DNA of 64,000 nucleotides, from the NCBI GenBank assembly GCA_040219355.1, contig JAVJSN010000010.1, positions 186,001 through 250,000 on the forward strand, read 5' to 3'. This document shows positions 35,402-44,900 of this stretch, piece by piece. This stretch comes from MH13 sp040219355 (GTDB lineage: Bacteria; Pseudomonadota; Alphaproteobacteria; Rhizobiales; MH13). The notes beneath the pieces are model-generated. The model saw only the letters and a list, made by a program, of their open reading frames with translations, was not told the DNA's origin and made no database searches. The stretch's first letter is position 1; every line of letters starts with the position of its first letter. Both the position numbers and the translations under genes were made by a program.

Positions 35402-35653
35402 TCAGCGCATCAAAAGGGGCCGTAACTTTGGGTGCTGCTCAACGCCAGTAAAAAAGTGCCTCGCCGCGAAAGCCTGAAGCTCAGCGGCATCATGCATTCC
35501 CAGTTTCGGTAAAATATTCGATCGATGCTTGCGGACAGTAAAATAGGCAATGCCAAGCCGTTTTGAGATTTCGCGACTGCTTAAACCCTCAGCAATCAGT
35601 CCCATTATTTCTTTCTCACGTAAAGTGAGTTTCCGATGGGTCGTATCGTCCAA
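35402..35653 (-). CDS. Small LuxR/GerE-type HTH protein
   Basis: An 83-aa protein that is almost only a LuxR-type DNA-binding domain: LTLREKEIMGLIAEGLSSRE, ISKRLGIAYFTVRKHRSNIL, PKLGMHDAAELQAFA (about residues 9-62). It starts at TTG with GGGAG 7 nt upstream. No receiver or autoinducer domain is present. The end, KLRPLLMR-stop, overlaps the next HTH frame; a -1 shift near the run CCCCTTTT would join both into a double-HTH protein of about 150 aa. It is likely to regulate the 330-aa unknown gene downstream. Confidence 0.7.
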   Translation of the reverse strand: MDDTTHRKLTLREKEIMGLIAEGLSSREISKRLGIAYFTVRKHRSNILPKLGMHDAAELQAFAARHFFTGVEQHPKLRPLLMR

Positions 35654-35823
35654 TTTTTACTCCCGACTAAAAATTTGGCGTCGGTAATACAAAGTAACCC
35701 TACGTCTCTCTAAAGAAAATGGCCAGCCTTCAGTGTACAAAATGACGAGAATGCAACGCCTTACCTAAAATGTCGGATATACAATGCCCCAACTATGAGT
35801 TGGTTCTGTTTCTTGATATTGAG

Positions 35824-35890
35824 GACGGTTTTCGGACCTGCCAATGGTCCTTGGCGCGATTCTGGTCATCGGTGCAGGCCCGCTCGCTTC
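35824..35890 (+). pseudogene. Remnant of an EamA transporter C-terminus
   Basis: After a TGA, the frame reads GRFSDLPMVLGAILVIGAGP, which matches the conserved end of EamA proteins and closely resembles GEVPDIWMILGATLVIGAG of the gene at 29706. It has no upstream coding part and runs out into unrelated sequence. The remaining 350 bp between the HTH gene and galU hold no intact gene. Confidence 0.5.
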
Positions 35891-35954
35891 AAGAGCATCC
35901 TGGATCCCAGCCAAAAAACCCTATCTGCGCGGGGCAAATCTGAGAAAACAGGCA

Positions 35955-35992
35955 GCGACCAGAGCTACGCAGAAATCAGAAACTCTGATCGC
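35955..35992 (-). terminator. Terminator-like hairpin after galU
   Basis: Read on the minus strand, GCGATCAGAG and CTCTGGTCGC pair over 10 bp with one G-U pair around an 18-nt loop, followed by tgccTGTTTTCTC. It begins 12 nt after the galU stop. Confidence 0.4.
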
Positions 35993-36003
35993 AACCAGCA
36001 ACC

Positions 36004-36885
36004 CTAAACCCGTCGCGAAATGATGTCCCTCAGCGCTTCCTGGAAGCCTGGCGCAATGTCCGGGCGAGAGAGCGCAAAGGCGACGTTGGCTGCCAGAAAT
36101 CCGGACTTTGCACCGCAATCATAGGTTGAGCCAGTAAAGGGCATCGCGAAAAACGGACTCTTTTCGTGCAGCGTCAGCATCGCGTCGGTAAGTTGAATCT
36201 CACCACCAGCACCAGCTGCCTGGTTCTCCAGAAGACCCATCACCTCAGGCTGCAAGATATAGCGGCCAGAAATGTAGAAATTTGACGGCGCAGTGCCCGG
36301 CGCAGGTTTTTCGACCATGGCAGTGACCTCAAAGCCGTTTGGTACATCCTTGCCCTTGCCGACAATGCCATATTTTGAGGTTTCTTCTGGCGAGCATTGT
36401 TCCACCGAAACAATGTTGCCACCGGTTTGGGCATAAACATCCATCATCTGGGAGAGGCAGCCCTTTGGCGCTTGCATAATCATATCGGGCAACAGCACCG
36501 CAAATGGTTCAATTCCCACCATTTCACGGGCGCACCAGATGGCGTGACCCAAGCCCAGCGGCTCTTGCTGGCGGGTGTAGCTGACACTGCCAGCCTCCGG
36601 CATTTGCCGATCCAGCGCCTCCAGTTCAGCAAACTTGCCGCGCTTGGCCAGCGTATCGCGCAACTCCACCTGCACATCAAAATGATCTTCGATCACCGAC
36701 TTGTTGCGCCCGGTAACAAAGATAAAATGCTCGATGCCAGCCTCTCGCGCCTCTTCGAACACGTACTGAATGACGGGACGATCAACGACGGTCAGCATTT
36801 CCTTGGGCATCGCCTTGGTGGCGGGAAGAAACCTCGTGCCCAGCCCAGCCACGGGAAAAACGGCCTTACGAATGCGACGCGTCAT
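36004..36885 (-). CDS. galU: UTP-glucose-1-phosphate uridylyltransferase
   Basis: A 293-aa nucleotidyltransferase that makes UDP-glucose from UTP and glucose-1-phosphate. The nucleotide-binding start FPVAGLGTRFLPATKAMPKEML begins at residue 10 (GxGTRxxPxTKxxPKEML). The VEKP motif (MVEKPAPGTAPSN) and the sugar-binding region are intact. UDP-glucose feeds surface polysaccharides and the GalE reaction. The gene is divergent from galE with 138 bp between starts. Confidence 0.95.
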   Translation of the reverse strand: MTRRIRKAVFPVAGLGTRFLPATKAMPKEMLTVVDRPVIQYVFEEAREAGIEHFIFVTGRNKSVIEDHFDVQVELRDTLAKRGKFAELEALDRQMPEAGSVSYTRQQEPLGLGHAIWCAREMVGIEPFAVLLPDMIMQAPKGCLSQMMDVYAQTGGNIVSVEQCSPEETSKYGIVGKGKDVPNGFEVTAMVEKPAPGTAPSNFYISGRYILQPEVMGLLENQAAGAGGEIQLTDAMLTLHEKSPFFAMPFTGSTYDCGAKSGFLAANVAFALSRPDIAPGFQEALRDIISRRV

Positions 36886-37023
36886 GCTTCATTTACCTTA
36901 TTTCTTCATGAATCATTGCGATGAGTCCTAGGGCATGACGCCCACCTTTGGAAACCTCGTGTGACACACAAGAATTCCACAGGTCGATAAACCAAGTGTG
37001 AGCGATCCAATGAGTGTGCCGTC

Positions 37024-38019
37024 ATGACTGTTCTTGTAACCGGAGGTGCTGGCTATATCGGCTCGCATATGGTGCACGCGCTGACTGATCGCGGCGAGCC
37101 GCTGGTTGTGGTCGACAACATGACCACGGGCTATCGCCCGAACCTGCCGGACACTGTGGCGCTGGTGATTGGCGATATTGGTGACCAGATTCTGGTCGAA
37201 AGCGTCATGCGCGAGCATGGCGTGAACGCCGTGGTGCATTTTGCAGGCTCCATCGTGGTGCCCGATTCAGTGGTCGATCCGCTGGGGTATTATGCCAACA
37301 ACACCGTGAAATCGCGCACGCTGATGGCGGCCGCCGTCAACTGCGGTGTAAAACACTTCATCTTTTCCTCGACCGCTGCCGTCTATGGCATGCCCGACCA
37401 ACCCATGATCGCCGAGCAAGCGCCAACCGTACCAATCTCGCCCTATGGATCATCAAAGCTGATGACCGAGATGATGTTGGCCGACACCGCCCACGCTCAT
37501 GACTTTGCCTACACGGCGCTGCGCTACTTCAATGTCGCTGGCGCTGACCCAGAGGGCCGAACAGGCCAAAGCTCGCCGCGCGCCACCCACCTTATCAAGG
37601 TGGCCAGCCAAGCGGCGCTTGGGCAGCGCTCGCATATGGAAATCTATGGCACCGACTATGACACCGAGGATGGCACGGGCGTGCGTGATTACATTCATGT
37701 CAGCGATCTTATTGCCGCCCATGTTCTTGCGCTTGATCGGCTGCGCGCGGGTGGCGACAGCCAGGTGATGAATTGCGGCTATGGACGTGGTTATTCTGTG
37801 CGCCAAGTTGTCGATGCGGTGAAGCGTGTTTCTGGCGTTGAGTTTGAAGCGCGTGAAACCGGTCGTCGCGCTGGTGATCCGGCAACACTTGTGGCTGTCG
37901 CCGATCGCGCGCGTAAGGAGTTGGGCTGGGTACCAGCCTATGATGATTTGGATGTGATTGTTGGCCATGCCTATGCTTGGGAAACCCGCATGGCAGGCCG
38001 AAATACTGCTGGGGCATAA
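37024..38019 (+). CDS. galE: UDP-glucose 4-epimerase
   Basis: A 331-aa extended SDR. NAD-binding TGGAGYIGS is at residues 6-14, Ser/Thr in FSSTAAVYG (114-122), and the catalytic pair Tyr141/Lys145 in SPYGSSK. The C-terminal part includes NCGYGRGYSVRQVVDAV and RRAGDPATLVA, typical of GalE. It interconverts UDP-glucose and UDP-galactose and pairs functionally with divergent galU. Confidence 0.94.
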   Translation: MTVLVTGGAGYIGSHMVHALTDRGEPLVVVDNMTTGYRPNLPDTVALVIGDIGDQILVESVMREHGVNAVVHFAGSIVVPDSVVDPLGYYANNTVKSRTLMAAAVNCGVKHFIFSSTAAVYGMPDQPMIAEQAPTVPISPYGSSKLMTEMMLADTAHAHDFAYTALRYFNVAGADPEGRTGQSSPRATHLIKVASQAALGQRSHMEIYGTDYDTEDGTGVRDYIHVSDLIAAHVLALDRLRAGGDSQVMNCGYGRGYSVRQVVDAVKRVSGVEFEARETGRRAGDPATLVAVADRARKELGWVPAYDDLDVIVGHAYAWETRMAGRNTAGA

Positions 38020-38068
38020 ACTGTTTCGCGTGGCGTGAGGGTCGCGCGTGTTGAACAAGGAACCGACC

Positions 38069-39283
38069 ATGATCCGCTTTGTTTTTGCTGGTTTTTTGGC
38101 CGTTTGTGCCAGTTGGATTGTTGTGCCGCAGACAGCGCACGCTGATGCGGCATTTCAAAACTGGATTGGACAATTTCAGGCCGAGGCACGGCGCGCGGGC
38201 ATCTCTGATGCCGTGTTGGCGCAAGCTTTTTCCGGTGTGACCTCACCGGATGAAAGCGTGCTGCGCTCAGCGCGCTACCAGCCAGAATTTGTGCGGCCCA
38301 TTTGGGAATATTTGGACAGCGCAGTCTCATCCTCGCGCATTGCCAATGGGCAGGCCGTGTTGCGCGAACATGCCGTTGCGCTGGATCGCATTGAGCAGGC
38401 AACCGGCGTTTCCAAATTCGTTGTGGTTGCGATCTGGGGCATGGAATCCTCCTACGGAGCAGTCCTGCAAAACCGCAATATTGTGAAGCCGGTGATTGGC
38501 TCGCTCGCGACCCTTGCCTATGCCGATGAGGACCGCCGTCGGTTTGGCAATGAGCAGTTGATGGCGGCTCTGCAAATTCTTCAGCGCGGCGATACGACAG
38601 CGGCCAACATGTATGGTAGCTGGGCCGGGGCGATGGGCCACACACAGTTTATTCCCACCACATACCTCGCGCACTCCGCCGATTATGATGGCGATGGCCG
38701 CGCCGATATCTGGCAAAACGTCCCAGACGCTCTCTACTCAACCGCCAACTATTTGCGGGCGTCGGGTTGGGTGGCTGGTCACACATGGGGCTACGAGGTG
38801 CGCATCCCGCAAGGATTTGATTGGCGACTTGCCGATGAAACCACCCAGCGCACGCTAGCGCAGTGGCAGCAGATGGGAATCGTGCGTACTGGCGACCGAC
38901 AGTTTCCGCGTCCGGACGACCAAGCCAAGCTCGTTGCACCGGCAGGGTCTGGCGGACCAGCCTTTCTGATGCTGCGCAATTTCGATGTCATCAAGCGCTA
39001 CAACAATGCCACCAGTTACGCTCTGGCCGTTGGTCATCTGGCAGATCGGCTGAAAGGCTTTGGGAGTTTCCACTCTGGCTGGCCGCGTGACCTGCAACCT
39101 TTGACGCGCGCTCAGATGGAGCAAATGCAGATGTTGCTCACCCAGCGCGGCTTCTCAACTGGTGGCGTAGACGGTCGTGTTGGACCAATGACGCGCGGTG
39201 CTATCCGAGGGTTCCAGGCCTCCATCGGTATGGTACCCGACGGGTATGCCTCAACAGCTTTGCTTGGGCGCTTGGGTGGCTAA
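38069..39283 (+). CDS. Lytic murein transglycosylase, MltB type, with peptidoglycan-binding domain
   Basis: A 404-aa periplasmic muramidase. ATG 38069 is chosen over the GTG at 38048 because AAGGA lies 8 nt before it and it starts a clean signal peptide ending QTAHA. The catalytic acid is Glu126 in AIWGMESSYGAV. AGAMGHTQFIPTTY and the WGYEVRIP region are typical of MltB-like enzymes (TIGR02283). A C-terminal PG_binding_1 domain (about residues 345-402) has LLTQRGFSTGGVDGRVGPMT. A strong hairpin terminator follows 46 bp after the stop. Confidence 0.93.
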   Translation: MIRFVFAGFLAVCASWIVVPQTAHADAAFQNWIGQFQAEARRAGISDAVLAQAFSGVTSPDESVLRSARYQPEFVRPIWEYLDSAVSSSRIANGQAVLREHAVALDRIEQATGVSKFVVVAIWGMESSYGAVLQNRNIVKPVIGSLATLAYADEDRRRFGNEQLMAALQILQRGDTTAANMYGSWAGAMGHTQFIPTTYLAHSADYDGDGRADIWQNVPDALYSTANYLRASGWVAGHTWGYEVRIPQGFDWRLADETTQRTLAQWQQMGIVRTGDRQFPRPDDQAKLVAPAGSGGPAFLMLRNFDVIKRYNNATSYALAVGHLADRLKGFGSFHSGWPRDLQPLTRAQMEQMQMLLTQRGFSTGGVDGRVGPMTRGAIRGFQASIGMVPDGYASTALLGRLGG

Positions 39284-39329
39284 TCGAAGCGGATAAAGAG
39301 CGCCTTTTTTTCGCTGACAAGCCTGTGCT

Positions 39330-39363
39330 AAGGGGAAACCATGAGAACGGTTTCCCCTTTTTG
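39330..39363 (+). terminator. Perfect 11-bp hairpin plus T-run that encloses the next gene's start codon
   Basis: AAGGGGAAACC (39330-39340), loop atgagaac, GGTTTCCCCTT (39349-39359), then TTT and more T-rich sequence. It has the form of an intrinsic terminator for the transglycosylase gene. The loop opens with the ATG of the DUF459 gene, and the 5' arm holds the only Shine-Dalgarno (AAGGGG, 6 nt before the ATG), so it may also control translation of that gene. Confidence 0.7.
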
Positions 39364-40510
39364 CTTTTTGCCACCTTTGAAGGTGTTGACCGCAGCCTTA
39401 ATACTGGCAGTGGGCGCGCCGTTGATCGCCAGCGATGCCGCGCAGGCGCAGACATGGCGCCAAGATGATCCAAGCGCGATTGTGCTGCCCAGCCAACCAG
39501 ATGGTTCCAGTGCTGGGTCCGGCAGCAACCGCGGCGGTCTTTTCCGCATCTTTCGTTTCGAACCGCAACGCCAGACGCGGCGAGAGGCACTGCCGGAAGT
39601 CGAAGTGGCGCCGATAATCAATCTGCCGCCGCCCAAAGACCCCGATGCGATCACCGTTGTGACGCTGGGCGATGAGTTCGCCGATCAGCTTCGTGAAGGT
39701 CTGGTAGACCGCTTCGACGGCGACCGGCTGATCACCGCTGAAGGTGCCTCGATCCCTGGCAGCGGATTGACCGATCTTGAAGAGTTCAATTGGAACATTG
39801 AGGCGCTGCGGCGTCTGGACGAATACACCCAAATCGGTGCGATAGCGGTTGCCATCGGCTACAGTGATCGTCGTTCCCTTATCGATGGCGAGCGCAGCTA
39901 CACCTTTGGCTCGACCGCCTGGCGTGACGTCTATCGCAACCGCGTGTCGAATTTTGCGCTGACATTGGTGACCGAAGGTCATCCGGTGATTTTTGTTGGT
40001 CTTCCGCCAATGGGTGACCCGGCGCTGGATGAAGACATTCGGCTGATCAATGAGGTGATTGAAGAGGCCGTGGCGCCAACACGGGCGCGTTTTGTCAGCG
40101 TCTATGCCGGGTTTGCTGATCTGGCGGGCAATTACACCCGCGCCGGGCCGAACATGGCCGGGCAGGTGGAAAATCTGCGCCGAGCCGATGGCATCTTCTT
40201 CAACCGCGCAGGCCGGGAAAAGTTCGCCCACTTTGTGGAGCGTTTCGTGCCGCGCGATGGCCAAATTGGACCAGAGCCCGAAGTCTCCTCGGTGGTGTTT
40301 GAGGGCAGCAACCTCTCCGCAGACGGGATCGGGCCGGTCATCTTGATGACATCAGGTTTCGCCGACCCCACCGCATCGCTGGTGCAAGACCCAAGTCAAG
40401 TGCTTCCCGAAGAGCCCGAGACCCGCGAGCGCTTGTTGCGCGGAGCTGCTCTGCCCGCTCCTGCAGGACGCGCAGACTCTTTCGCCTGGCCAGAAGGTTC
40501 TGGCGGCTAG
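39341..40510 (+). CDS. DUF459 (SGNH-like) secreted protein lacking the nucleophile serine
   Basis: A 389-aa exported protein with a signal peptide (core KVLTAALILAVGAPLIASDA) ending near AQA. A proline-rich linker is followed by a DUF459/SGNH-like domain from about residue 100. Block I reads TLGDEFADQLREGL: the GDS serine is Glu. FVGLPPMGDPALDED corresponds to the later blocks, and DGIFFNRAGREKFAHFVE to the last. So it is probably not a classical esterase. The first ATG (39341) lies in a terminator hairpin; TTG 39377 is another start that still gives a signal peptide. The end overlaps gltD by 4 bp (convergent). Confidence 0.8.
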   Translation: MRTVSPFCFLPPLKVLTAALILAVGAPLIASDAAQAQTWRQDDPSAIVLPSQPDGSSAGSGSNRGGLFRIFRFEPQRQTRREALPEVEVAPIINLPPPKDPDAITVVTLGDEFADQLREGLVDRFDGDRLITAEGASIPGSGLTDLEEFNWNIEALRRLDEYTQIGAIAVAIGYSDRRSLIDGERSYTFGSTAWRDVYRNRVSNFALTLVTEGHPVIFVGLPPMGDPALDEDIRLINEVIEEAVAPTRARFVSVYAGFADLAGNYTRAGPNMAGQVENLRRADGIFFNRAGREKFAHFVERFVPRDGQIGPEPEVSSVVFEGSNLSADGIGPVILMTSGFADPTASLVQDPSQVLPEEPETRERLLRGAALPAPAGRADSFAWPEGSGG

Positions 40511-41955
40511 CGCGGCAGCGTTGTTTCACCCATCAGGTCCAGATCAATGGCGCGGGCAGCTTGACGGCCCTCGCGAATGGCCCAAACCACCAATGACTGG
40601 CCACGACGAATGTCACCGGCGACATAAAGCCCATCGATGCTGGTCTTATAGTCATCATCATTGGCCAGAATATTGTCGCGACGGTCGCGTGCAAGCTCGG
40701 CACCGAAGGCATCGGCGATGCCGTTTTTCTTCGGGCCTGAGAAGCCAATAGCGATCAGCACCAGATCAGCGCGCAGCACAAACTCTGTGCCTTCAATCGG
40801 CACGCGCTTCTCATCCACGCGGGCGCATTCCACGCCGATGACTTTGCCGTCTTCGTCGCCCTTAATGCCAAGCGTCGCGGCGGAAAACTCACGCTCCGCG
40901 CCTTCAGCCTGTGAGGAAGACGTGCGGAACTTGGTCGGCCAATAGGGCCACACAGACAGCTTGTCTTCCACAACCGGTGGGATTGGTCGGATATCAAGCT
41001 GCGTCACCGACAGGCAGCCCTGGCGGATCGAGGTGCCGATGCAATCGGATGCCGTGTCGCCTCCGCCGATCACCACAACATGCTTGCCTTGCGCATGGAT
41101 GGGCGGCTCAGGGATCGTCTTTTCTTTGTTCACACGGCGATTCTGCTGCACCAGATAGGGCATCGCATAGTGACAACCGGTGAGATCCATGCCGGGCAGC
41201 TCCGGGTCGCGCGGATGTTCCGCACCCGCAGCGATGAGCACAGCATCGTGCTTTTCCATCAGCTCAGAGGGCGCAATGGCCTTGCCACGCGAGTTATCAC
41301 CGATGGCTGCGTTGTAATGGAACGTCACGCCTTCAGCTTCCATCTGATCGACACGGCGCTGGATGTGGATTTTTTCCATTTTGAAATCAGGAATGCCATA
41401 GCGCATCAGACCGCCAGCATCGGGCTCGCGCTCATAAACATGCACATCATGGCCAACCCGGGCGAGCTGCTGGGCAGCGGCCATACCGGCGGGGCCGGAA
41501 CCGATAATACCCACCGACTTGCCGGTTTTGGTTTGCGGTGGCTGCGGAACAACCCAGCCGTTTTCAAACGCCTTGTCGGCAATCGCCTGTTCCACCGTCT
41601 TGATCGCCACCGGCGTGTTTTCCAGGTTCAGCACACAGGCTTCCTCGCACGGGGCGGGGCAAATGCGACCGGTGAACTCCGGGAAGTTGTTGGTGGAGTG
41701 CAGATCGTTGATCGCGCTTTCCCAGTCGCCCTGGTAGACCAAATCGTTCCAATCGGGGATCTGGTTGTTCACCGGACAACCGGTCGGCCCGTGACAATAG
41801 GGAATGCCGCAGTCCATGCACCGCGCGGCCTGTTTTTTAACGTCAGCTTCCGACATTGGGAGCGTGAACTCCTTGAAATGCCGAATGCGGTCGCCCGCCG
41901 GTTGATATTTCAGGTCCTGGCGGTCGATTTCCAGAAAGCCGGTGACTTTACCCAT
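40507..41955 (-). CDS. gltD: Glutamate synthase (NADPH) small subunit
   Basis: A 482-aa FAD/NADPH oxidoreductase. The N-terminal Cys-rich part (ARCMDCGIPYC, GCPVNNQIPDWN, CPAPCEEAC) supplies Fe-S cluster ligands. FAD-binding GIIGSGPAGMAAAQQL and NADPH-binding VVIGGGDTASDCIGTS follow, and GLYVAGDIRRGQSLVVWAI lies near the end. It passes electrons from NADPH to GltB for glutamate synthesis from glutamine and 2-oxoglutarate. It lies 21 bp after gltB in one operon. Confidence 0.97.
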   Translation of the reverse strand: MGKVTGFLEIDRQDLKYQPAGDRIRHFKEFTLPMSEADVKKQAARCMDCGIPYCHGPTGCPVNNQIPDWNDLVYQGDWESAINDLHSTNNFPEFTGRICPAPCEEACVLNLENTPVAIKTVEQAIADKAFENGWVVPQPPQTKTGKSVGIIGSGPAGMAAAQQLARVGHDVHVYEREPDAGGLMRYGIPDFKMEKIHIQRRVDQMEAEGVTFHYNAAIGDNSRGKAIAPSELMEKHDAVLIAAGAEHPRDPELPGMDLTGCHYAMPYLVQQNRRVNKEKTIPEPPIHAQGKHVVVIGGGDTASDCIGTSIRQGCLSVTQLDIRPIPPVVEDKLSVWPYWPTKFRTSSSQAEGAEREFSAATLGIKGDEDGKVIGVECARVDEKRVPIEGTEFVLRADLVLIAIGFSGPKKNGIADAFGAELARDRRDNILANDDDYKTSIDGLYVAGDIRRGQSLVVWAIREGRQAARAIDLDLMGETTLPR

Positions 41956-41976
41956 ACTGTTTCTCCTTGGTCCGGC

Positions 41977-44900
41977 TTATTCCGCCGCCACGCCATGCAG
42001 CTGCATGGCTTCCATCTCTTCCAGCGCGCGGCGGTATTCCACCGGCATCACCTTCACGAACATCGGGCGATAGTGTTCCCAATCATCCAAGATCATCTGC
42101 GCGCGAGCCGAGCCGGTGTAGCGGGCATGGTTGGTCACAAGCTGGAACAGGCGTTCCTCATCAAAACGGTTCATATCGGAGGAAAGGTCCACACGGCCTT
42201 TGCTCTCCAGGTCGCCGCCATGGTGATGCAGTTTTTCCATCAGATCGTCTTCTTCGGGCACCGGTTCCAGCTCAACCATGGCCAGATTACAGCGCGCGGC
42301 AAACAGCTTGTGTTCATCCAGCACATAGGCGATGCCGCCCGACATGCCGGCGGCGAAGTTGCGCCCGGTCTCACCGAGCACGACGATCACACCGCCGGTC
42401 ATGTATTCGCAACCATGATCGCCGCAGCCTTCAACAACCGCCACGGCGCCGGAGTTGCGCACGCCAAAGCGCTCGCCTGCGATGCCTTGGAAGTAGCATT
42501 CACCCTTCACCGCGCCATAAAGCGCGGTGTTGCCGATGATGATCGATTTTTCCGGCGTGATGCGCGTGTTTTCCGGCGGACGCACGACCAGACGACCACC
42601 GCAAAGGCCCTTGCCGACATAGTCGTTGCCGTCACCCACCAGATCCATGGTCACACCACTGGCAACGAACGCGCCGAAGCTTTGGCCCGCCGTTCCGGTG
42701 AGCTTGATGGCGATGGTGTCGTCCGGCAGGCCTTTGTAGCCATAGCGCTTGGCCACCTCGCCAGAGAGCATCGCACCGACCGAGCGGTCGACATTTTTCA
42801 CCGGCAGATCGATCTGTACCGGCGTCTTGTTTTCCAGCGCAGGCTCTGCAAGCTCGATCAATTTGCGATCCAGTACATCGTCGATGGGGTGCTTTTGAAG
42901 CTGCGTCCAGCGGATGTCATCGGGCTCGGCGTCGGGCTTCCAGAACAGGCGGGTGAAATCCAGACCCCGTGCTTTCCAATGGTCGATAGCTGCACCCTTA
43001 TCCAGCCAATCGGAACGACCAACCAGATCATCAAAATTTCTGATGCCAAGCTCGGCCATCATTGCGCGCACTTCTTCGGCCACGAAGAAGAAGAAGTTGA
43101 TTACATGCTCTGGCGTGCCCTTGAAGCGTTTGCGAAGCACAGGGTCTTGCGTCGCAATGCCGACAGGGCAGGTGTTGAGATGGCACTTGCGCATCATGAT
43201 GCAGCCAGCGGCAATCAGCGGCGCGGTGGAGAACCCGAACTCGTCAGCGCCAAGAAGCGCCCCGATCACCACATCTCGGCCGGTGCGCAGACCACCATCG
43301 ACCTGAAGCGCGATGCGCGAGCGCAACCCATTGGTAATGAGCGTCTGTTGGGTCTCCGCCAGACCAAGTTCCCAAGGCGCACCGGCATGCTTGATAGAGG
43401 TAAGCGGCGAAGCACCAGTGCCGCCTTCAAAGCCAGAGACAGTGATGTGGTCGGCGCGTGCCTTGGCGACGCCCGCAGCAACCGTTCCCACACCCACTTC
43501 CGACACCAGCTTCACCGAGATATCGGCGGCAGGGTTGGTGTTCTTCAGATCGAAGATCAGCTGCGCCAAATCTTCAATCGAATAGATGTCATGGTGCGGC
43601 GGCGGAGAGATGAGGCCCACGCCCTGCGTTGAGTGCCGTACTTTGGCGATCACCGCATCCACCTTATGGCCGGGCAGCTGCCCACCTTCGCCGGGCTTGG
43701 CACCCTGCGCGACCTTAATTTGGATCATGTCGGCATTGACCAAATACTCGGTGGTCACACCGAAACGGCCCGAGGCAACCTGCTTGATCGCCGAGCGTTT
43801 CGAGCGGCCGTCCGGCATCGGCGTAAAGCGTTCCACTTCCTCGCCACCTTCGCCGGTGTTGGACTTGCCGCCGATCTGGTTCATGGCAATCGCAAGCGTC
43901 TCATGGGCCTCACGGCTGATCGAGCCGAACGACATGGCGCCGGTGGAAAAGCGTTTTACGATGTCTTCGGCAGACTCCACCTCATCCAGCGATATCGGCG
44001 TGGTACCAATTTCATCGGCACCCTTGATGCGGAACTGACCGCGCATGGTAAAACGGCCATTTTCCGCGTTCACGGCCTCAGCATATTCGTGCCATTTCTC
44101 CGGCACATTGCCGCGTACGGCATGCTGCATGTTGGCAACGATGTCGGGCGTCCACATATGGTCTTCGCCGCGCTGGCGGAACATGTATTCGCCCCCCACC
44201 GCCAGACTGTTGGCAAGCGTTGGGTCATCGGAGAACGCGTCGAAATGCCGTTCCACGCTTTCCCGCGCGACCTCGTCCAGGCCAACGCCACCGACCATGG
44301 AGGCCGTGCCGAAAAAGAACTCATCGATGAAGGATTGGCCAAGGCCCACGGCGTCGAAAATCTGCGCACCGCAATAGGACTGGTAGGTTGAGATGCCCAT
44401 TTTGGACATCACCTTCAGCAAGCCCTTGCCGATTGATTTGATGTAACGCTCGACAACCTCGAACCTGTCCACCTCTTCAGGGAACTGGCCACGAGCGTGC
44501 ATGTCGGCCAGCGTTTCAAACGCCAGATACGGGTTGATGGCCTCTGCGCCATAGCCTGCAAGGCAGGCAAAGTGATGCACTTCACGCGCTTCGCCGGTTT
44601 CCACCACCAGGCCGACAGAGGTGCGCAGACCCTTGCGAATAAGGTGATTATGCACCGCTGCGGTGGCCAGAAGGGCCGGCATGGGAATGCGGTCCGGTCC
44701 AACCATGCGGTCCGACAGGACAATGATGTTGTAGCCACCATGCACAGCCGCCTCGGCGCGCTCGCACAACATGGTCACCGCTTCGCGCATGCCAGCGGCA
44801 CCGCGCAGTGCCTCATAGGTGAAGTTCAGCGTTTTGGTTTCAAAACGATCTTCGTAAAGGCTGATTGAGCGGATCTTCTCCAGATCTTCATTGGTCAAGA

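Noticed and set aside
41080..43632. Long open frame (850 codons) on the plus strand opposite gltB and the gltD start
   Set aside because: It is antisense to strongly conserved gltB/gltD, has no domain similarity and is His/Arg-rich as expected for a mirror frame of a GC-rich gene.
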